The translations under genes and the position numbers were made by a program. From NCBI RefSeq assembly GCF_000026985.1, contig NC_017390.1, positions 2,301,881-2,365,880 of the forward strand: DNA of 64,000 nt. The letters run 5' to 3'. The notes under the pieces were generated by a model. It worked only from the letters and a program-made list of their open reading frames with translations, made no database searches and was not told where the DNA came from. Shown one piece after another: positions 7,955 through 15,558 of the stretch; position 1 is the stretch's first letter; the number at the start of each line of letters is the position of its first letter. Source of the stretch: Erwinia pyrifoliae DSM 12163 (GTDB lineage: Bacteria; Pseudomonadota; Gammaproteobacteria; Enterobacterales; Enterobacteriaceae).

Positions 7955-8102
7955 GGATAAGTAAGACCTTTTTTGATAGGCTCACTTTGCTTTAGCGCTA
8001 AAGCGGTGGGCCCCGGTTCGCCCGTGACTCTTACAACGGGCGAATGGCTGGTGGATGCTACTAACACCCGCCAGCCGCCCATTTCACAGCTAAAATTGCC
8101 TG

Positions 8103-8303
8103 TTACAGGCAGCGTTTGTACATTTCCCCGTTAATATCCTCAACCGCCATCCCTGCCATCACAAGCTGAGTCAGTATCAGCTGGCAGCGCCCCACGCTCA
8201 TACGCATAAGGTTTGCCAGATATTCAACCGACTTCCAGTGCGTGTTGCTGAGGCAGTAATAAAGAATATTCGCGCTATATGTCATATCCTGCTGTTTTAA
8301 CAT
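8103..8303 (-). CDS. Small phage protein, winged-helix-like
   Basis: A 66-residue frame, MLKQQDMTYSANILYYCLSN..., that may start at the inner ATG at 8285. The segment SVEYLANLMRMSVGRCQLILTQLVMAG reads like a helix-turn-helix: a helix, a turn at MSVG, then a recognition helix. No function is recognised. It lies on the late strand directly downstream of a terminator and upstream of the methylase. The absence of a strong ribosome site lowers confidence in the exact start. Confidence 0.6.
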   Translation of the reverse strand: MLKQQDMTYSANILYYCLSNTHWKSVEYLANLMRMSVGRCQLILTQLVMAGMAVEDINGEMYKRCL

Positions 8304-8385
8304 GTCTTTTTATCCGTTCCGTGTCTGATGACACACAGATAACTCGTGTTCAATTTAACAGCAACTCATTTATCGTTTTCAGAAT

Positions 8386-8408
8386 AAAAAAAAAGCCCCG
8401 GCAGGGGC
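8386..8408 (-). terminator. Rho-independent terminator in the late region
   Basis: On the minus strand GCCCC-TGCC-GGGGC is followed by nine T residues. It lies between antiterminator Q and the downstream late genes and would stop leftward transcription unless the polymerase is modified. Confidence 0.75.
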
Positions 8409-8477
8409 CAGGGCTGTGAATTCTTATGATGATAAGCTGTTGTCGTTGTCACCACTCTTAACACGTTACAACACTTT

Positions 8478-8506
8478 TTGCGTAACGCAGTAGAATTATT
8501 TACTAT
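8478..8506 (+). promoter_or_regulatory. Predicted promoter of the toxin-immunity pair
   Basis: TTGCGT at 8478-8483 and TACTAT at 8501-8506 are 17 bases apart, placing a sigma-70 promoter about 30 bases upstream of the toxin start. An AAGGA ribosome site follows at 8526-8530. Confidence 0.5.
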
Positions 8507-8539
8507 CGGACAGACAATATTTCATAAGGAATAGACGCT

Positions 8540-9355
8540 GTGGACAATGGACTTCAGATTGCAATGTCTCCTGTGCAGCTTGCCGCCGTAATGTCAGACA
8601 AATCGGTGACGGAAGCTGAAACGATGAGTAACAGACTGCTGGGCGGTCTTGATTTACTGATGGGCAGCCTCGAACTGGCCGGTGCGACGGCTTTATGCCT
8701 TGTGCCTGAACCTACAGGGTTTACAAAGGCGATTTGCGTTGTCGGCGGCGTGCATAGTATGGACAGTATCAATGCCGCAGCCCAAAGAATGATCGACGGG
8801 CATGATACCCGTACAGCAACCTACAGGACGGCAGTGGCCCTTGCCAAACAGTTTGGTGCTGATGATAAGACCGCCTGGAAAATTGGCCTCACCGTTGATA
8901 TCGCGGTACCTGTCGGGTTTGCTCTTTCGGTAGGAGCTGCCAGAGTTGCTGCTGTCCGCATCGGGCGTATTCGGCTAAAACTCCATGAATCATCTACCGG
9001 CGCGAAACCCGGTGGCCACACGATTGAGAAACATATAGGCAAATCCAGAGACGAGTTACTTAAACGTCTTGAGTTGACGCCGGGGTTACGTGGTTCAAGC
9101 TCCTTCACTAATATCGACATTGCAGAAAAGGCTATAACTGATGCGATGAGGGCTAACGCCACACGGATAAAATTGTGGGGCCATTATCCACAGCGACCTT
9201 TAGCGTTTAATCACGTTGCCGGATCTCCAGTTGGAGCATACATTCAAAGGGGGAGCAAAGAATTAGTGCATACCTCTAAATTCCGGGTAGTTCTTGAATA
9301 CAAGCCTTACAACGGCAAGCCCTATTACATACTTACCGCATACCCTACATGGTAA
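8540..9355 (+). CDS. Polymorphic toxin with C-terminal CdiA-type RNase A-like domain
   Basis: A 271-residue protein with a GTG start nine bases after AAGGA. The C-terminal third (about 158-271) matches the RNase A-like toxin domain found at the tips of CdiA contact-dependent inhibition proteins: GGHTIEKHIGKS (His160 and His165), then LLKRLE, SSFTNIDIAEKAI, and a final YYILTAYPTW. The N-terminal part has hydrophobic stretches near 37-72 and 117-138 and no recognised delivery domain, signal peptide or filamentous haemagglutinin repeats. It is far shorter than a real CdiA, so it is either an orphan toxin or is delivered by another route. The gene for its probable immunity protein follows after five bases. 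It lies opposite to the late operon, so it is prophage cargo. Confidence 0.8.
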   Translation: MDNGLQIAMSPVQLAAVMSDKSVTEAETMSNRLLGGLDLLMGSLELAGATALCLVPEPTGFTKAICVVGGVHSMDSINAAAQRMIDGHDTRTATYRTAVALAKQFGADDKTAWKIGLTVDIAVPVGFALSVGAARVAAVRIGRIRLKLHESSTGAKPGGHTIEKHIGKSRDELLKRLELTPGLRGSSSFTNIDIAEKAITDAMRANATRIKLWGHYPQRPLAFNHVAGSPVGAYIQRGSKELVHTSKFRVVLEYKPYNGKPYYILTAYPTW

Positions 9356-9360
9356 ATTAA

Positions 9361-9654
9361 ATGGAAAATAATTATCCGTTGATAGCTAATCTGATGGATG
9401 CCTGGCTTAACCAGGATTACGATTATATATGTGAGTCAGAAACTATTGAGGGCGCTGTAGACTATTACATACGCAACTCTTCGCCTAAAATTTTGGAAGA
9501 ATTGCTGCTCGAATTTGAAACGTTCATAACCATACATTCGGACGCTGCCAATGAAACTTTTGAAGAAACCTTTCACCCAGAAGTGATCATTAATGATGTT
9601 GAGGAATTCTTTACCCTCTTCAAAGAGAAGGTTATAGCGTCCGGTAAAATATGA
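9361..9654 (+). CDS. CdiI-type immunity protein
   Basis: A 97-residue acidic protein, MENNYPLIANLMDAWLNQDY..., five bases downstream of the toxin. The pattern LIANLMDAWLNQDYD near the start and an acidic helical body matches the contact-dependent growth inhibition immunity family that accompanies RNase A-like toxins. It would bind the toxin and block its active site in the cytoplasm. Its composition is rich in Glu and Asp, as expected for a partner of a basic RNase. A perfect hairpin follows the stop codon and closes the two-gene unit. Confidence 0.78.
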   Translation: MENNYPLIANLMDAWLNQDYDYICESETIEGAVDYYIRNSSPKILEELLLEFETFITIHSDAANETFEETFHPEVIINDVEEFFTLFKEKVIASGKI

Positions 9655-9688
9655 CTGTCAGGCCCACAGAATGGAGTGGGCCTGACAG
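9655..9688. terminator. Perfect hairpin between toxin unit and Q
   Basis: CTGTCAGGCCCAC at 9655-9667 and GTGGGCCTGACAG at 9676-9688 form a 13-base perfect stem with an eight-base loop, starting right after the immunity stop codon and ending two bases before the Q stop. It can act as a convergent terminator for both strands; T-runs are short, so strength is uncertain. Confidence 0.7.
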
Positions 9689-9689
9689 T

Positions 9690-10061
9690 TTACCCTTCTA
9701 CGTCCATCTCCAGACGCAGATCCAGCATCGCCAGGCAGCCCTCAATAAACCCTTCTGCCATCTGAAACTTTATCCGGATCATGCCCTCAGACAGCTTCAA
9801 CTTGCGCCCCAGCGCGCGTTTTGAAATATCTTTAATATAGTGGTCAGACAGCAAAGCGTACTCATCCGGGCGTTTCTGTTTCAGCCGTCCAACGCATGCA
9901 TCAACGATCAGCGCATCGTTTTCGGTGCAACTGATACCCGCAGAGTTTTCAGGTAACAGCCCCTTAAACCCGGCAGCAATGGCAGAATAGCCGACATCAT
10001 TTTCAATCCGGTGTTTTGACCAGTTGCCCCAGCGCTCCAGTATCAGCTGAATATCACGCAT
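9690..10061 (-). CDS. Q: Antitermination protein Q-like
   Basis: Late-gene activator that modifies RNA polymerase at the late promoter so it reads through terminators. The 123-residue product starts MRDIQLILERWGNWS and has the family pattern GYSAIAAGFKGLL, then ALIVDACVGRL and the C-terminal helix-turn-helix GRKLKLSEGMIRIKFQMAEGF. The ATG at 10061 gives the normal N-terminus; an upstream extension to 10262 is spurious. It overlaps the end of the DUF968 gene by eight bases. Downstream terminators at 8.4 and 6.1 kb are the likely reason the phage needs it. A related orphan copy exists at 45.3 kb. Confidence 0.85.
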   Translation of the reverse strand: MRDIQLILERWGNWSKHRIENDVGYSAIAAGFKGLLPENSAGISCTENDALIVDACVGRLKQKRPDEYALLSDHYIKDISKRALGRKLKLSEGMIRIKFQMAEGFIEGCLAMLDLRLEMDVEG

Positions 10062-11130
10062 TCTTGTCTCCGCTATTTTTCTTTCCCGTGGCAATAACGC
10101 CGATCGCCAATACCCGGTCGAGGAACCGAAACAGCAGCGCCAGTTGCGTACCATATTTCCTCTCGAAAGCGGCCACGTCTGCGTGCAGCTCGTTGTGGCA
10201 ACACCGGCACAGGGGAATGACAAACAGATCGTGGGCTTTCGTGCCGGTTCCACCCATTCCATGACCGATGACGTGATGCGGGTCGTCAGCAGGGCGGCCG
10301 CAGCCCGCGCACGGTTGCGTTTTCACCCAGCGGGTATAGGTCTGATTTTCCCAACGGCGGCGCTTCGGTCTCAACATAAATGATTCCGGGCTTTCGGGGT
10401 CGACGGCAAGCTTCATAACCGGCTTTTCCGGCACCGGCAGGCTTTCGTGACTTCTTAATGCAGTATGTGCGGATTGTGCTTTCGCCAGCACGATGCGGGT
10501 GGCCTGTACTGCGGGAACAATGTCACTTTCGCGGGTTACTGACTGTATCACCTCATCCGGCATACGCAGGGCTTTACGCGCCATCCCTTCCGGCAACGCC
10601 GCCACAACATCACAGCGAATGGCCCACCAGCACAGCTCCGGCAACGTCAGTACGTGGCTTTCATCAAATCCCAGCGACTGCCGCGCCTGGTGAATCACCC
10701 ACTGGAACACATTGCTGGCGGCTAACCCTTCCAGCGTATCGGTTGACTGCTCTCTGAGCCTGTTGTCACAGCTCCAGCACAGGCGCACGGCGCCAGGGGG
10801 ATGGCGAAGCGTGACCCACTCGGGATGGTGATAATCTCCATGCGCCCACTGACAGCCGCCATCCTGGCGTACTAGCCAGTATTCCAGCCCGTTGAGACCA
10901 CCCGCAGCCGATATCACCCGCTCATCAGTGAGAAACGGATGAAGTGCCGGATCGTCAGCCAGCGGTTGCAATGCTGCCGGAACGTGGCCGGACGGCAGGG
11001 ACTGCAGATGTTCAGGGACATTTTCGATCAGTACCCGCCCCTGTCTGAACAGATTCATCACATCCGCGCCGGGTCTGAATAACACCACGCCAAGGCGCGG
11101 TGCGATTTCCGGAGTTAGCAGCGCTCTCAT
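10054..11130 (-). CDS. DUF968 domain phage protein (HNH-like, recombination-associated)
   Basis: A 358-residue protein of the DUF968 type common in lambdoid early regions. The C-terminal third holds a Cys/His metal-binding nuclease-like region: PCAGCGRPADDPHHVIGHG, then LCRCCHNELHADVAAFERKYG. The N-terminal two thirds, including WAHGDYHHPEWVTLRHPPGA and CWSCDNRL, have no assigned activity. Proteins of this family resemble the recombination-enhancing Ref/NinG nucleases in their zinc region; a role in DNA processing is inference. Both ends overlap neighbours by a few bases (methylase and Q), so it is part of the continuous early operon. Confidence 0.85.
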   Translation of the reverse strand: MRALLTPEIAPRLGVVLFRPGADVMNLFRQGRVLIENVPEHLQSLPSGHVPAALQPLADDPALHPFLTDERVISAAGGLNGLEYWLVRQDGGCQWAHGDYHHPEWVTLRHPPGAVRLCWSCDNRLREQSTDTLEGLAASNVFQWVIHQARQSLGFDESHVLTLPELCWWAIRCDVVAALPEGMARKALRMPDEVIQSVTRESDIVPAVQATRIVLAKAQSAHTALRSHESLPVPEKPVMKLAVDPESPESFMLRPKRRRWENQTYTRWVKTQPCAGCGRPADDPHHVIGHGMGGTGTKAHDLFVIPLCRCCHNELHADVAAFERKYGTQLALLFRFLDRVLAIGVIATGKKNSGDKNA

Positions 11131-12008
11131 GCCACCCCCTGCATACTGCTGACCAGACCACCAGCGACAGTAATGATCTCGCTGGTCGGCATACGCTCCA
11201 GCCAGAGCTGGTTAATGTGTGCTTTCAGCTTGTTTTGCTGCGCCACTTCGAGAGCGCCAGCACCTTCCACTCGGGAAAATACAATGCCGACTTCCAGCGG
11301 CCAGACCCTTGAATCTGATTCTGGCAACGTTACCGGTGCTGTACGGGTAGGTTTCGGTTCTGGTGCTGCGATCTGAACCTTTCCGACGGCAAACTGCGCC
11401 AGCGCCATAAACGCCCTTCCTTTCGCCTCCAGATCGGAACGCTGGATATAACTGAATCGCTCACCGCGCCAGCTCTTATCGAAAACGACAACGGCACCCG
11501 CAAAAGAAGCGCCGGTAGGCTGCTGTCTGGCGTCAGCAGGCACAAACCATGCAGGAAGGTCGAATCTAATGCGTCCACGGATAAAGGCAACGTGATCCGC
11601 TTCTTCCCGCCACCAGGTTTCACTGGTTGCCGCTTTGATCAGGAAAACATAGCGGCCGCCTTTCTCGCGCATGGCCAGCGTGTGCTTGAGAATGTGCCTC
11701 ATACCCGTAATCGCCTGCTTATCAACATACTGAGAGCGGCTGTACGGCGGATTGGCAAACGCCGCGCCCCCGAGTTCGGCCAGGCGTTCTGACCAGTCCT
11801 GAGTCAGAGCGTTATCCTCTGCCGTGTACCATGCCGGGCATTTGGCATTGCTGTCGTCTGCGAACAAATCGAGTACCAGCGGACCAAACAGCGCGTTAAT
11901 ACCCCAGAACAGCAGATCCGGTGAGCGCCACTGATCGCCAACATCTTTCAGGTAATGCGTGGGCGCTGAGCGCAGCTTTGCCAGTGATTCACAATAGGCG
12001 TTTACCAT
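11127..12008 (-). CDS. Phage N6-adenine methyltransferase (Dam-phage family)
   Basis: DNA adenine methylase of the phage Dam type. The 293-residue protein begins with the family pattern DQWRSPDLLFWGINALFGP and LDLFADDSNAKCP, and carries the catalytic NPPYSR motif at about residues 86-91, with FLIKAATSETWW after it. A C-terminal extension of about 80 residues (from roughly 210) follows the methylase domain and is proline-rich at first, then helical. It is the second DNA methylase in this prophage; the two are unrelated in motif order. It overlaps both neighbours (ATGA with DUF968), so is translated as part of the early operon. Confidence 0.9.
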   Translation of the reverse strand: MVNAYCESLAKLRSAPTHYLKDVGDQWRSPDLLFWGINALFGPLVLDLFADDSNAKCPAWYTAEDNALTQDWSERLAELGGAAFANPPYSRSQYVDKQAITGMRHILKHTLAMREKGGRYVFLIKAATSETWWREEADHVAFIRGRIRFDLPAWFVPADARQQPTGASFAGAVVVFDKSWRGERFSYIQRSDLEAKGRAFMALAQFAVGKVQIAAPEPKPTRTAPVTLPESDSRVWPLEVGIVFSRVEGAGALEVAQQNKLKAHINQLWLERMPTSEIITVAGGLVSSMQGVA

Positions 12009-12454
12009 GCGATGAGTTCCCCCACGGCCCGATAACGAGTACAGAAAACGTTGATGCCGGAAGTCTCTGCCACACCGCCCTTTTTACCGTGGCTGATGCA
12101 GTATTCCCTTCGGCGGATTGCTTTCTCCCGGGCTTCTTCATCTCTTGTTTCATCCATCGCCAGCAGCCATTCACGGGCGGCGCGGTTCCAGAGATGTTTC
12201 TTTTCAAGTTCTTCGGCTTTTTCCCGGTGCGCCTCGTAGGCATCGTTTAACCTGCGTTTGTCGCTCTCATCAGGAAGACGGTAGAAAAAGGGATGAGATT
12301 TCAGCGCATAGCGCAAAACCACTTCCTGTGTGTACAGCTCGGTCATCAGCGGCTGAACCATGCGTTTCGGTATGCCAGCGCCGTTAGCGATCTGCGTTGA
12401 CGTGCAGCCCGGGTTCAGGCGGATATATTCAACGGCGTTTTCACGAATATTCAT
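12002..12454 (-). CDS. Two-domain regulator: winged helix plus PerC-like domain
   Basis: A 150-residue putative transcription factor. Residues 1-60 look like a winged helix-turn-helix (NPGCTSTQIANGAGIPKRMV, then a recognition helix and wing). Residues 75-130 carry the PerC-type signature AEELEKKHLWNRAAREWL followed by RRREYCI. PerC proteins activate virulence genes in pathogenic E. coli and have many phage relatives; here the target is unknown. It sits between the replication protein and the Dam-phage methylase, overlapping both. Confidence 0.8.
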   Translation of the reverse strand: MNIRENAVEYIRLNPGCTSTQIANGAGIPKRMVQPLMTELYTQEVVLRYALKSHPFFYRLPDESDKRRLNDAYEAHREKAEELEKKHLWNRAAREWLLAMDETRDEEAREKAIRRREYCISHGKKGGVAETSGINVFCTRYRAVGELIAW

Positions 12455-13503
12455 GCTGGCCTCTGTACGTTTTCTTCTGACGCTTTCCTGACTGCCTCAG
12501 CCCAGATAGATTTCCAGGCGGCGCGGCCCATCACTTCATTCATTCGCCCCAGGCCGGACGCAGCACCTCTGGCTAACTCTTCAACCCGATTTCTGGGTTT
12601 TCCCGGGTTCGCCACCAGGCGGCTGAACGCATCGTCACGCTCTGCGCCGTTAACCCGGGCAACGGTAGGCAGATCGTTAGCCCGCTTTTCAATCACGGCG
12701 ATATAGCACTTCACGGTTATCAAGTAATCGAAGCTCTTTTTTCGCCACGTCTTGCCAGATGCCGCATCAGGCCGGTTCTCCAGCATCCAGCGGCAGTTTT
12801 TGGCAATAAACCGGAGGTAGGCAGCCCAGCGGTTTTGATTAAACTCGAACTTCTTCCAGAGGAAGCGCAGCTTTCCTCGGCGATCGTCAGTCAGTGCCAG
12901 AACCTTTGGCATTTCAGGCAGTATTTCGTGATACGCCGTCAGTACATCGTCGTAATTGATTTTCAGAGAACCTTCCGACTGCTGCTCGTCGGCTGGCAAA
13001 GCCGGTCGACCAACAGTCTTTTTATCTGACGGATCTGTTTTTGGATCTCTTAACGGATCGGGGTCAATGGTTGACCCCTCCCCTACCAAATTTTGACCCC
13101 CTGAAGTGACGTTATTTGACCCCTCAAAATTTGAGCGGTCAGAATTTGAGGGGTTAATATTTGAGGGGTCAGTTTTTGATACCCGGCGCTTTTTCTTGCG
13201 CGCCGCTTCCGCCGCCTGCTCCAGCTTTTCCACATCCAGCTGATAGGCATTCGATATGTTTCGACCACCAGAAGTGCGTTCTTTCACAGACAACCAGCCC
13301 GCACTCTCAAGCTCTTTGATGGCAGCGCGGACAGTGGTTTTACTTTTGGCTCCCACCTGTTCTCTGATAGTGTCCACGGCTGGCCAGCTGTAACCTTCGT
13401 CATTGCTGTAATCGGCCAGCCGCGCCAGAACCGCTATGCGGGACAGGGTCATACCGGAAGGGCCGCATCCTTCCCACACCAGACCGTGCAATTTACTGCT
13501 CAT
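12451..13503 (-). CDS. Phage replication initiation protein (O-like, helix-turn-helix N-terminus)
   Basis: A 350-residue protein with an N-terminal winged helix (about residues 20-85: MTLSRIAVLARLADYSNDEG, AKSKTTVRAAIKELESAGWL), typical of phage O-type initiators. The middle (about 110-170) is low-complexity, rich in Ser, Asn, Asp and Pro, and is encoded by repeated DNA that looks like an origin. The C-terminal part (about 180-300) contains the RRGKLRFLWKKF and WAAYLRFIAKNC segments found in phage replication proteins. No helicase gene is evident nearby, so it probably recruits the host helicase. It overlaps DUF4222 upstream (ATGA) and the PerC-like gene downstream. Confidence 0.8.
   Translation of the reverse strand: MSSKLHGLVWEGCGPSGMTLSRIAVLARLADYSNDEGYSWPAVDTIREQVGAKSKTTVRAAIKELESAGWLSVKERTSGGRNISNAYQLDVEKLEQAAEAARKKKRRVSKTDPSNINPSNSDRSNFEGSNNVTSGGQNLVGEGSTIDPDPLRDPKTDPSDKKTVGRPALPADEQQSEGSLKINYDDVLTAYHEILPEMPKVLALTDDRRGKLRFLWKKFEFNQNRWAAYLRFIAKNCRWMLENRPDAASGKTWRKKSFDYLITVKCYIAVIEKRANDLPTVARVNGAERDDAFSRLVANPGKPRNRVEELARGAASGLGRMNEVMGRAAWKSIWAEAVRKASEENVQRPA
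13060..13171. other. Candidate replication origin (iterons inside the initiator gene)
   Basis: On the coding (minus) strand the motif TGACCCCTCAAAT recurs in three direct copies at a 15-base period (two with one or two changes), followed by inverted copies of the form TTTGAGGGGTCAA and further GGGGTCAA/TTGACCCC elements. Lambda also places its ori iterons within gene O. The repeats encode the Ser/Asn-rich linker of the protein. Confidence 0.6.
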
Positions 13504-13682
13504 AGAACCCTCTCAAACTTCTTTTTCCATTCCCGGCGTGGGCAAACGCAGTCATGCTCATAGTCAGGACGCCGGTAGATAATGCGCTGGTTGACGGTAT
13601 CAATGCCGATGGTTTCAACGATAACGCCACGGCGGTCGCGGTAACGACAGCGCCACGGTTGAATAAATTCCTGTTCAATCAC
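13500..13682 (-). CDS. DUF4222 small phage protein
   Basis: A 60-residue protein beginning MIEQEFIQPWRCRYRDRRG and containing VNQRIIYRRPDYEHDC, the pattern of DUF4222 proteins that occur next to replication genes in lambdoid phages. Function is unknown. Its stop overlaps the start of the replication gene (ATGA) and its start overlaps the end of the Rha-like gene. Another frame over the same bases (13493-13678) lacks these motifs and was discarded. Confidence 0.8.
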   Translation of the reverse strand: MIEQEFIQPWRCRYRDRRGVIVETIGIDTVNQRIIYRRPDYEHDCVCPRREWKKKFERVL

Positions 13683-14491
13683 GTCCCCCTCGCCGCAATG
13701 ATGCGGTCCAGCAGGCGCGGAAAGCGCGATTCGTAAAAATGCGGCTGAGTTTCACGCGGGTTGCCCGGGCTGGTGATATTTTTGCCGTAAATCAGGCCAG
13801 CAGACGTCACAGACCAGAATTGCCGGGTTCCGTGGCGTAAACTCGGGCGCTCTTTTCTTTCCAGCAGCCCCAGACGCCCCAAAATGACGTTTGCCACCGG
13901 CGCGCTGATATCAGCCCCGTAGCGCTTCAGAAGGGTGCTGATTGCCGCCGTGGTTCTGCTGGAGCCATCGGCAGCATCCGAGGGCGCATCAATGGCGTAA
14001 GCGGGCACCAGCGCGGGAACGCCCGCAAATTCTTGCAGCTTGTGCAACGCACCCAGCCGGGAGGAATTGGAAAGGTTGAGCAGCTTTGTTGCTGACTCAA
14101 GGATTAGCAAGGCGCACTTAATCTGATCCTCTTTGTGAGGCAAAGGAACCGGCTGCTGCTGTTCTTCCAGCGCCGTCATGCGGTCAAATACCTTTGCCTG
14201 AATTGTGTAGCTGTAGCTCATCGCCATCAGGCAGGCTTCGCGCTTCGGTAAATGCAGGCACGGAAGTACCCGCCCGGTGCTGTCGGTGTACTGAGCGAAA
14301 AATTTCGCTGAGTGAATGTCGCCCAACACGCGTGGGGCTTTGGCCATAAAATCGGCGTGACGCAAACGTTTGTGCCCCTTACCCGGAAAATTTACGCCAG
14401 CGGCTGTGGCTGCAGACTCGCGTTCGGCGTTGATATATTCCACCAGCTCAGTGCTGGTCATGGTTATCTGCGTTGCGGGTAACGTATTCAT
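13679..14491 (-). CDS. Rha-family phage regulatory protein
   Basis: A 270-residue protein. Residues 10-110 match the Rha-type N-terminal domain: MTSTELVEYINAERE, then LRHADFMAKAPRVLGD and the C-terminal part LPKREACLMAMSYSYTIQAKVFDRM. The C-terminal half has a winged-helix-like stretch (AAISTLLKRYGADISAPVANVILGRLGLLE). Rha proteins in P22-like phages interfere with growth in hosts lacking IHF and are often called antirepressors. Here it could help induction, given that the CI repressor looks non-cleavable; this is inference. Confidence 0.78.
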   Translation of the reverse strand: MNTLPATQITMTSTELVEYINAERESAATAAGVNFPGKGHKRLRHADFMAKAPRVLGDIHSAKFFAQYTDSTGRVLPCLHLPKREACLMAMSYSYTIQAKVFDRMTALEEQQQPVPLPHKEDQIKCALLILESATKLLNLSNSSRLGALHKLQEFAGVPALVPAYAIDAPSDAADGSSRTTAAISTLLKRYGADISAPVANVILGRLGLLERKERPSLRHGTRQFWSVTSAGLIYGKNITSPGNPRETQPHFYESRFPRLLDRIIAARGT

Positions 14492-14679
14492 GTCACCTCT
14501 CCCTGTTTTTCACGCGTCAGCCACCCCATTGCTACCACCCAGGCAGCAAACGGGTAGTTGCTGGGGATCCAGCAGCCCTGTACATTGACCTCATAGCAGA
14601 ACGTTGCAGCAGATTTGCCGCCAGACAGCGATCGGCAGCGTAATTGCGGTACACCCGGATTTCTGGTTAAAATGCTCAT
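14488..14679 (-). CDS. Small phage protein of unknown function
   Basis: A 63-residue frame, MSILTRNPGVPQLRCRSLSG..., whose stop overlaps the start of the Rha-like gene by four bases (ATGA), indicating a real coupled gene in the early operon. It contains three cysteines and a hydrophobic segment near YPFAAWVVAMGWL. I do not recognise the family. The inner ATG at 14679 is preferred over one six codons upstream. Confidence 0.6.
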   Translation of the reverse strand: MSILTRNPGVPQLRCRSLSGGKSAATFCYEVNVQGCWIPSNYPFAAWVVAMGWLTREKQGEVT

Positions 14680-14743
14680 GCGATTATTTCTCCACACACA
14701 CTGATGTAGTCGTCACCGACGCCCTGGGCTGCAACCCGGGGCG

Positions 14744-15208
14744 TCACTTTTTTTGCCGCTTTTTCCGGCCAAATACGGCGAGGATGGCCCGGATCTCTTC
14801 ATCACGCGCCGCAAGATGCTTTCTGTGATAACGCTCAATTTCGGCCGCTTCAGCCGCGTCAATAACCCCGTCCTCCAGCGACTTTTGAACAATCTGGTCA
14901 ACATGCCCACGGTGCGCGGCGGTACTCACGGCCTTACTGAATAACTCCACCTGGTCCAGTTCTTCAAACTTCGGAATGTCCACCAGCAACGCGCCACAAC
15001 GCCGGGCAAAGTAATCGGCTAACAGGCTGGTACCGGATAAATCTTCCATCGCTTCCAGTTCATGCAACTCAAAGAAACGACAGCCGTTTTTCTCATAAAT
15101 ATTGTTGTTGAAGGTCTCCAGCGTCATACCCAGCGCCCCGGCCATCGCCGAACGCCCACCGGGATAGGCTTTGCACATCGCTTTGACTGTTTCTTTGATG
15201 TCTACCAT
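14744..15208 (-). CDS. CII-like phage regulatory protein (YmfL / CP76 type)
   Basis: A 154-residue protein starting MVDIKETVKAMCKAYPGGRS, with AMAGALGMTLETFNNNIYEK as the helix-turn-helix and KNGCRFFELHELEAMEDLSG after it. This is the pattern of the CII-type regulators YmfL of e14 and CP76-family phage proteins, which switch on early or lysogeny genes. The C-terminal third is highly charged. It is transcribed leftward as the second gene after cro. The presence of an e14-type regulator fits insertion in icd, the e14 site. Confidence 0.85.
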   Translation of the reverse strand: MVDIKETVKAMCKAYPGGRSAMAGALGMTLETFNNNIYEKNGCRFFELHELEAMEDLSGTSLLADYFARRCGALLVDIPKFEELDQVELFSKAVSTAAHRGHVDQIVQKSLEDGVIDAAEAAEIERYHRKHLAARDEEIRAILAVFGRKKRQKK

Positions 15209-15227
15209 TTATGATTTCCTGCGGTAG

Positions 15228-15452
15228 TTATAATCGGGCTTCTGAATCGTTAGCATTTGGTTCAAGCGAACTCAGTATTTCTTCAAAAGTTACCGTGCCG
15301 TTGGTGGCAATTACGAGTGCGGTAATATATTTCGAGCGAATTCCACCGCCGCAGAGCCATTTGCTGACTGCCGATTGGTTAACACCTACTTTTTGTGCGA
15401 GTTCTCTTTGGGAACCAACAATGTCAATTGCCTTTTGAATAACGATGTTCAT
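15228..15452 (-). CDS. Cro-like repressor
   Basis: A 74-residue DNA-binding protein with a helix-turn-helix at about residues 15-40 (QRELAQKVGVNQSAVSKWLC). It is divergent from the CI-type gene across a 106-base operator region with three copies of one 14-base operator, the standard lysis-lysogeny switch. It is the first gene of the leftward early operon. By position it represses the CI promoter to favour lytic growth. Confidence 0.85.
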   Translation of the reverse strand: MNIVIQKAIDIVGSQRELAQKVGVNQSAVSKWLCGGGIRSKYITALVIATNGTVTFEEILSSLEPNANDSEARL

Positions 15453-15484
15453 CTATCACTCCTATGACCTAACTGAATACAAAT

Positions 15485-15547
15485 ATTACCTATGTAATAG
15501 ACAAAGTCAATTACATGGGTCATTTGACTGATGATTACTTAGAGAAT
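15485..15547. promoter_or_regulatory. CI/Cro operator region, three operator copies
   Basis: Three 14-base sites of the form ATTAC-N4-GTAAT or close variants lie between cro and cI: ATTACCTATGTAAT (15485-15498), ATTACATGGGTCAT (15510-15523) and ATTACTTAGAGAAT (15534-15547). The centre-to-centre distance is 24-25 bases. Two further copies lie downstream of cI at 16358 and 16403. Confidence 0.8.
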
Positions 15548-15558
15548 ATTTTCCGGGT

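Noticed and set aside
13493..13678. 61-codon minus frame over DUF4222
   Set aside because: A different frame over the same bases gives a clear DUF4222 protein with coupled start and stop.
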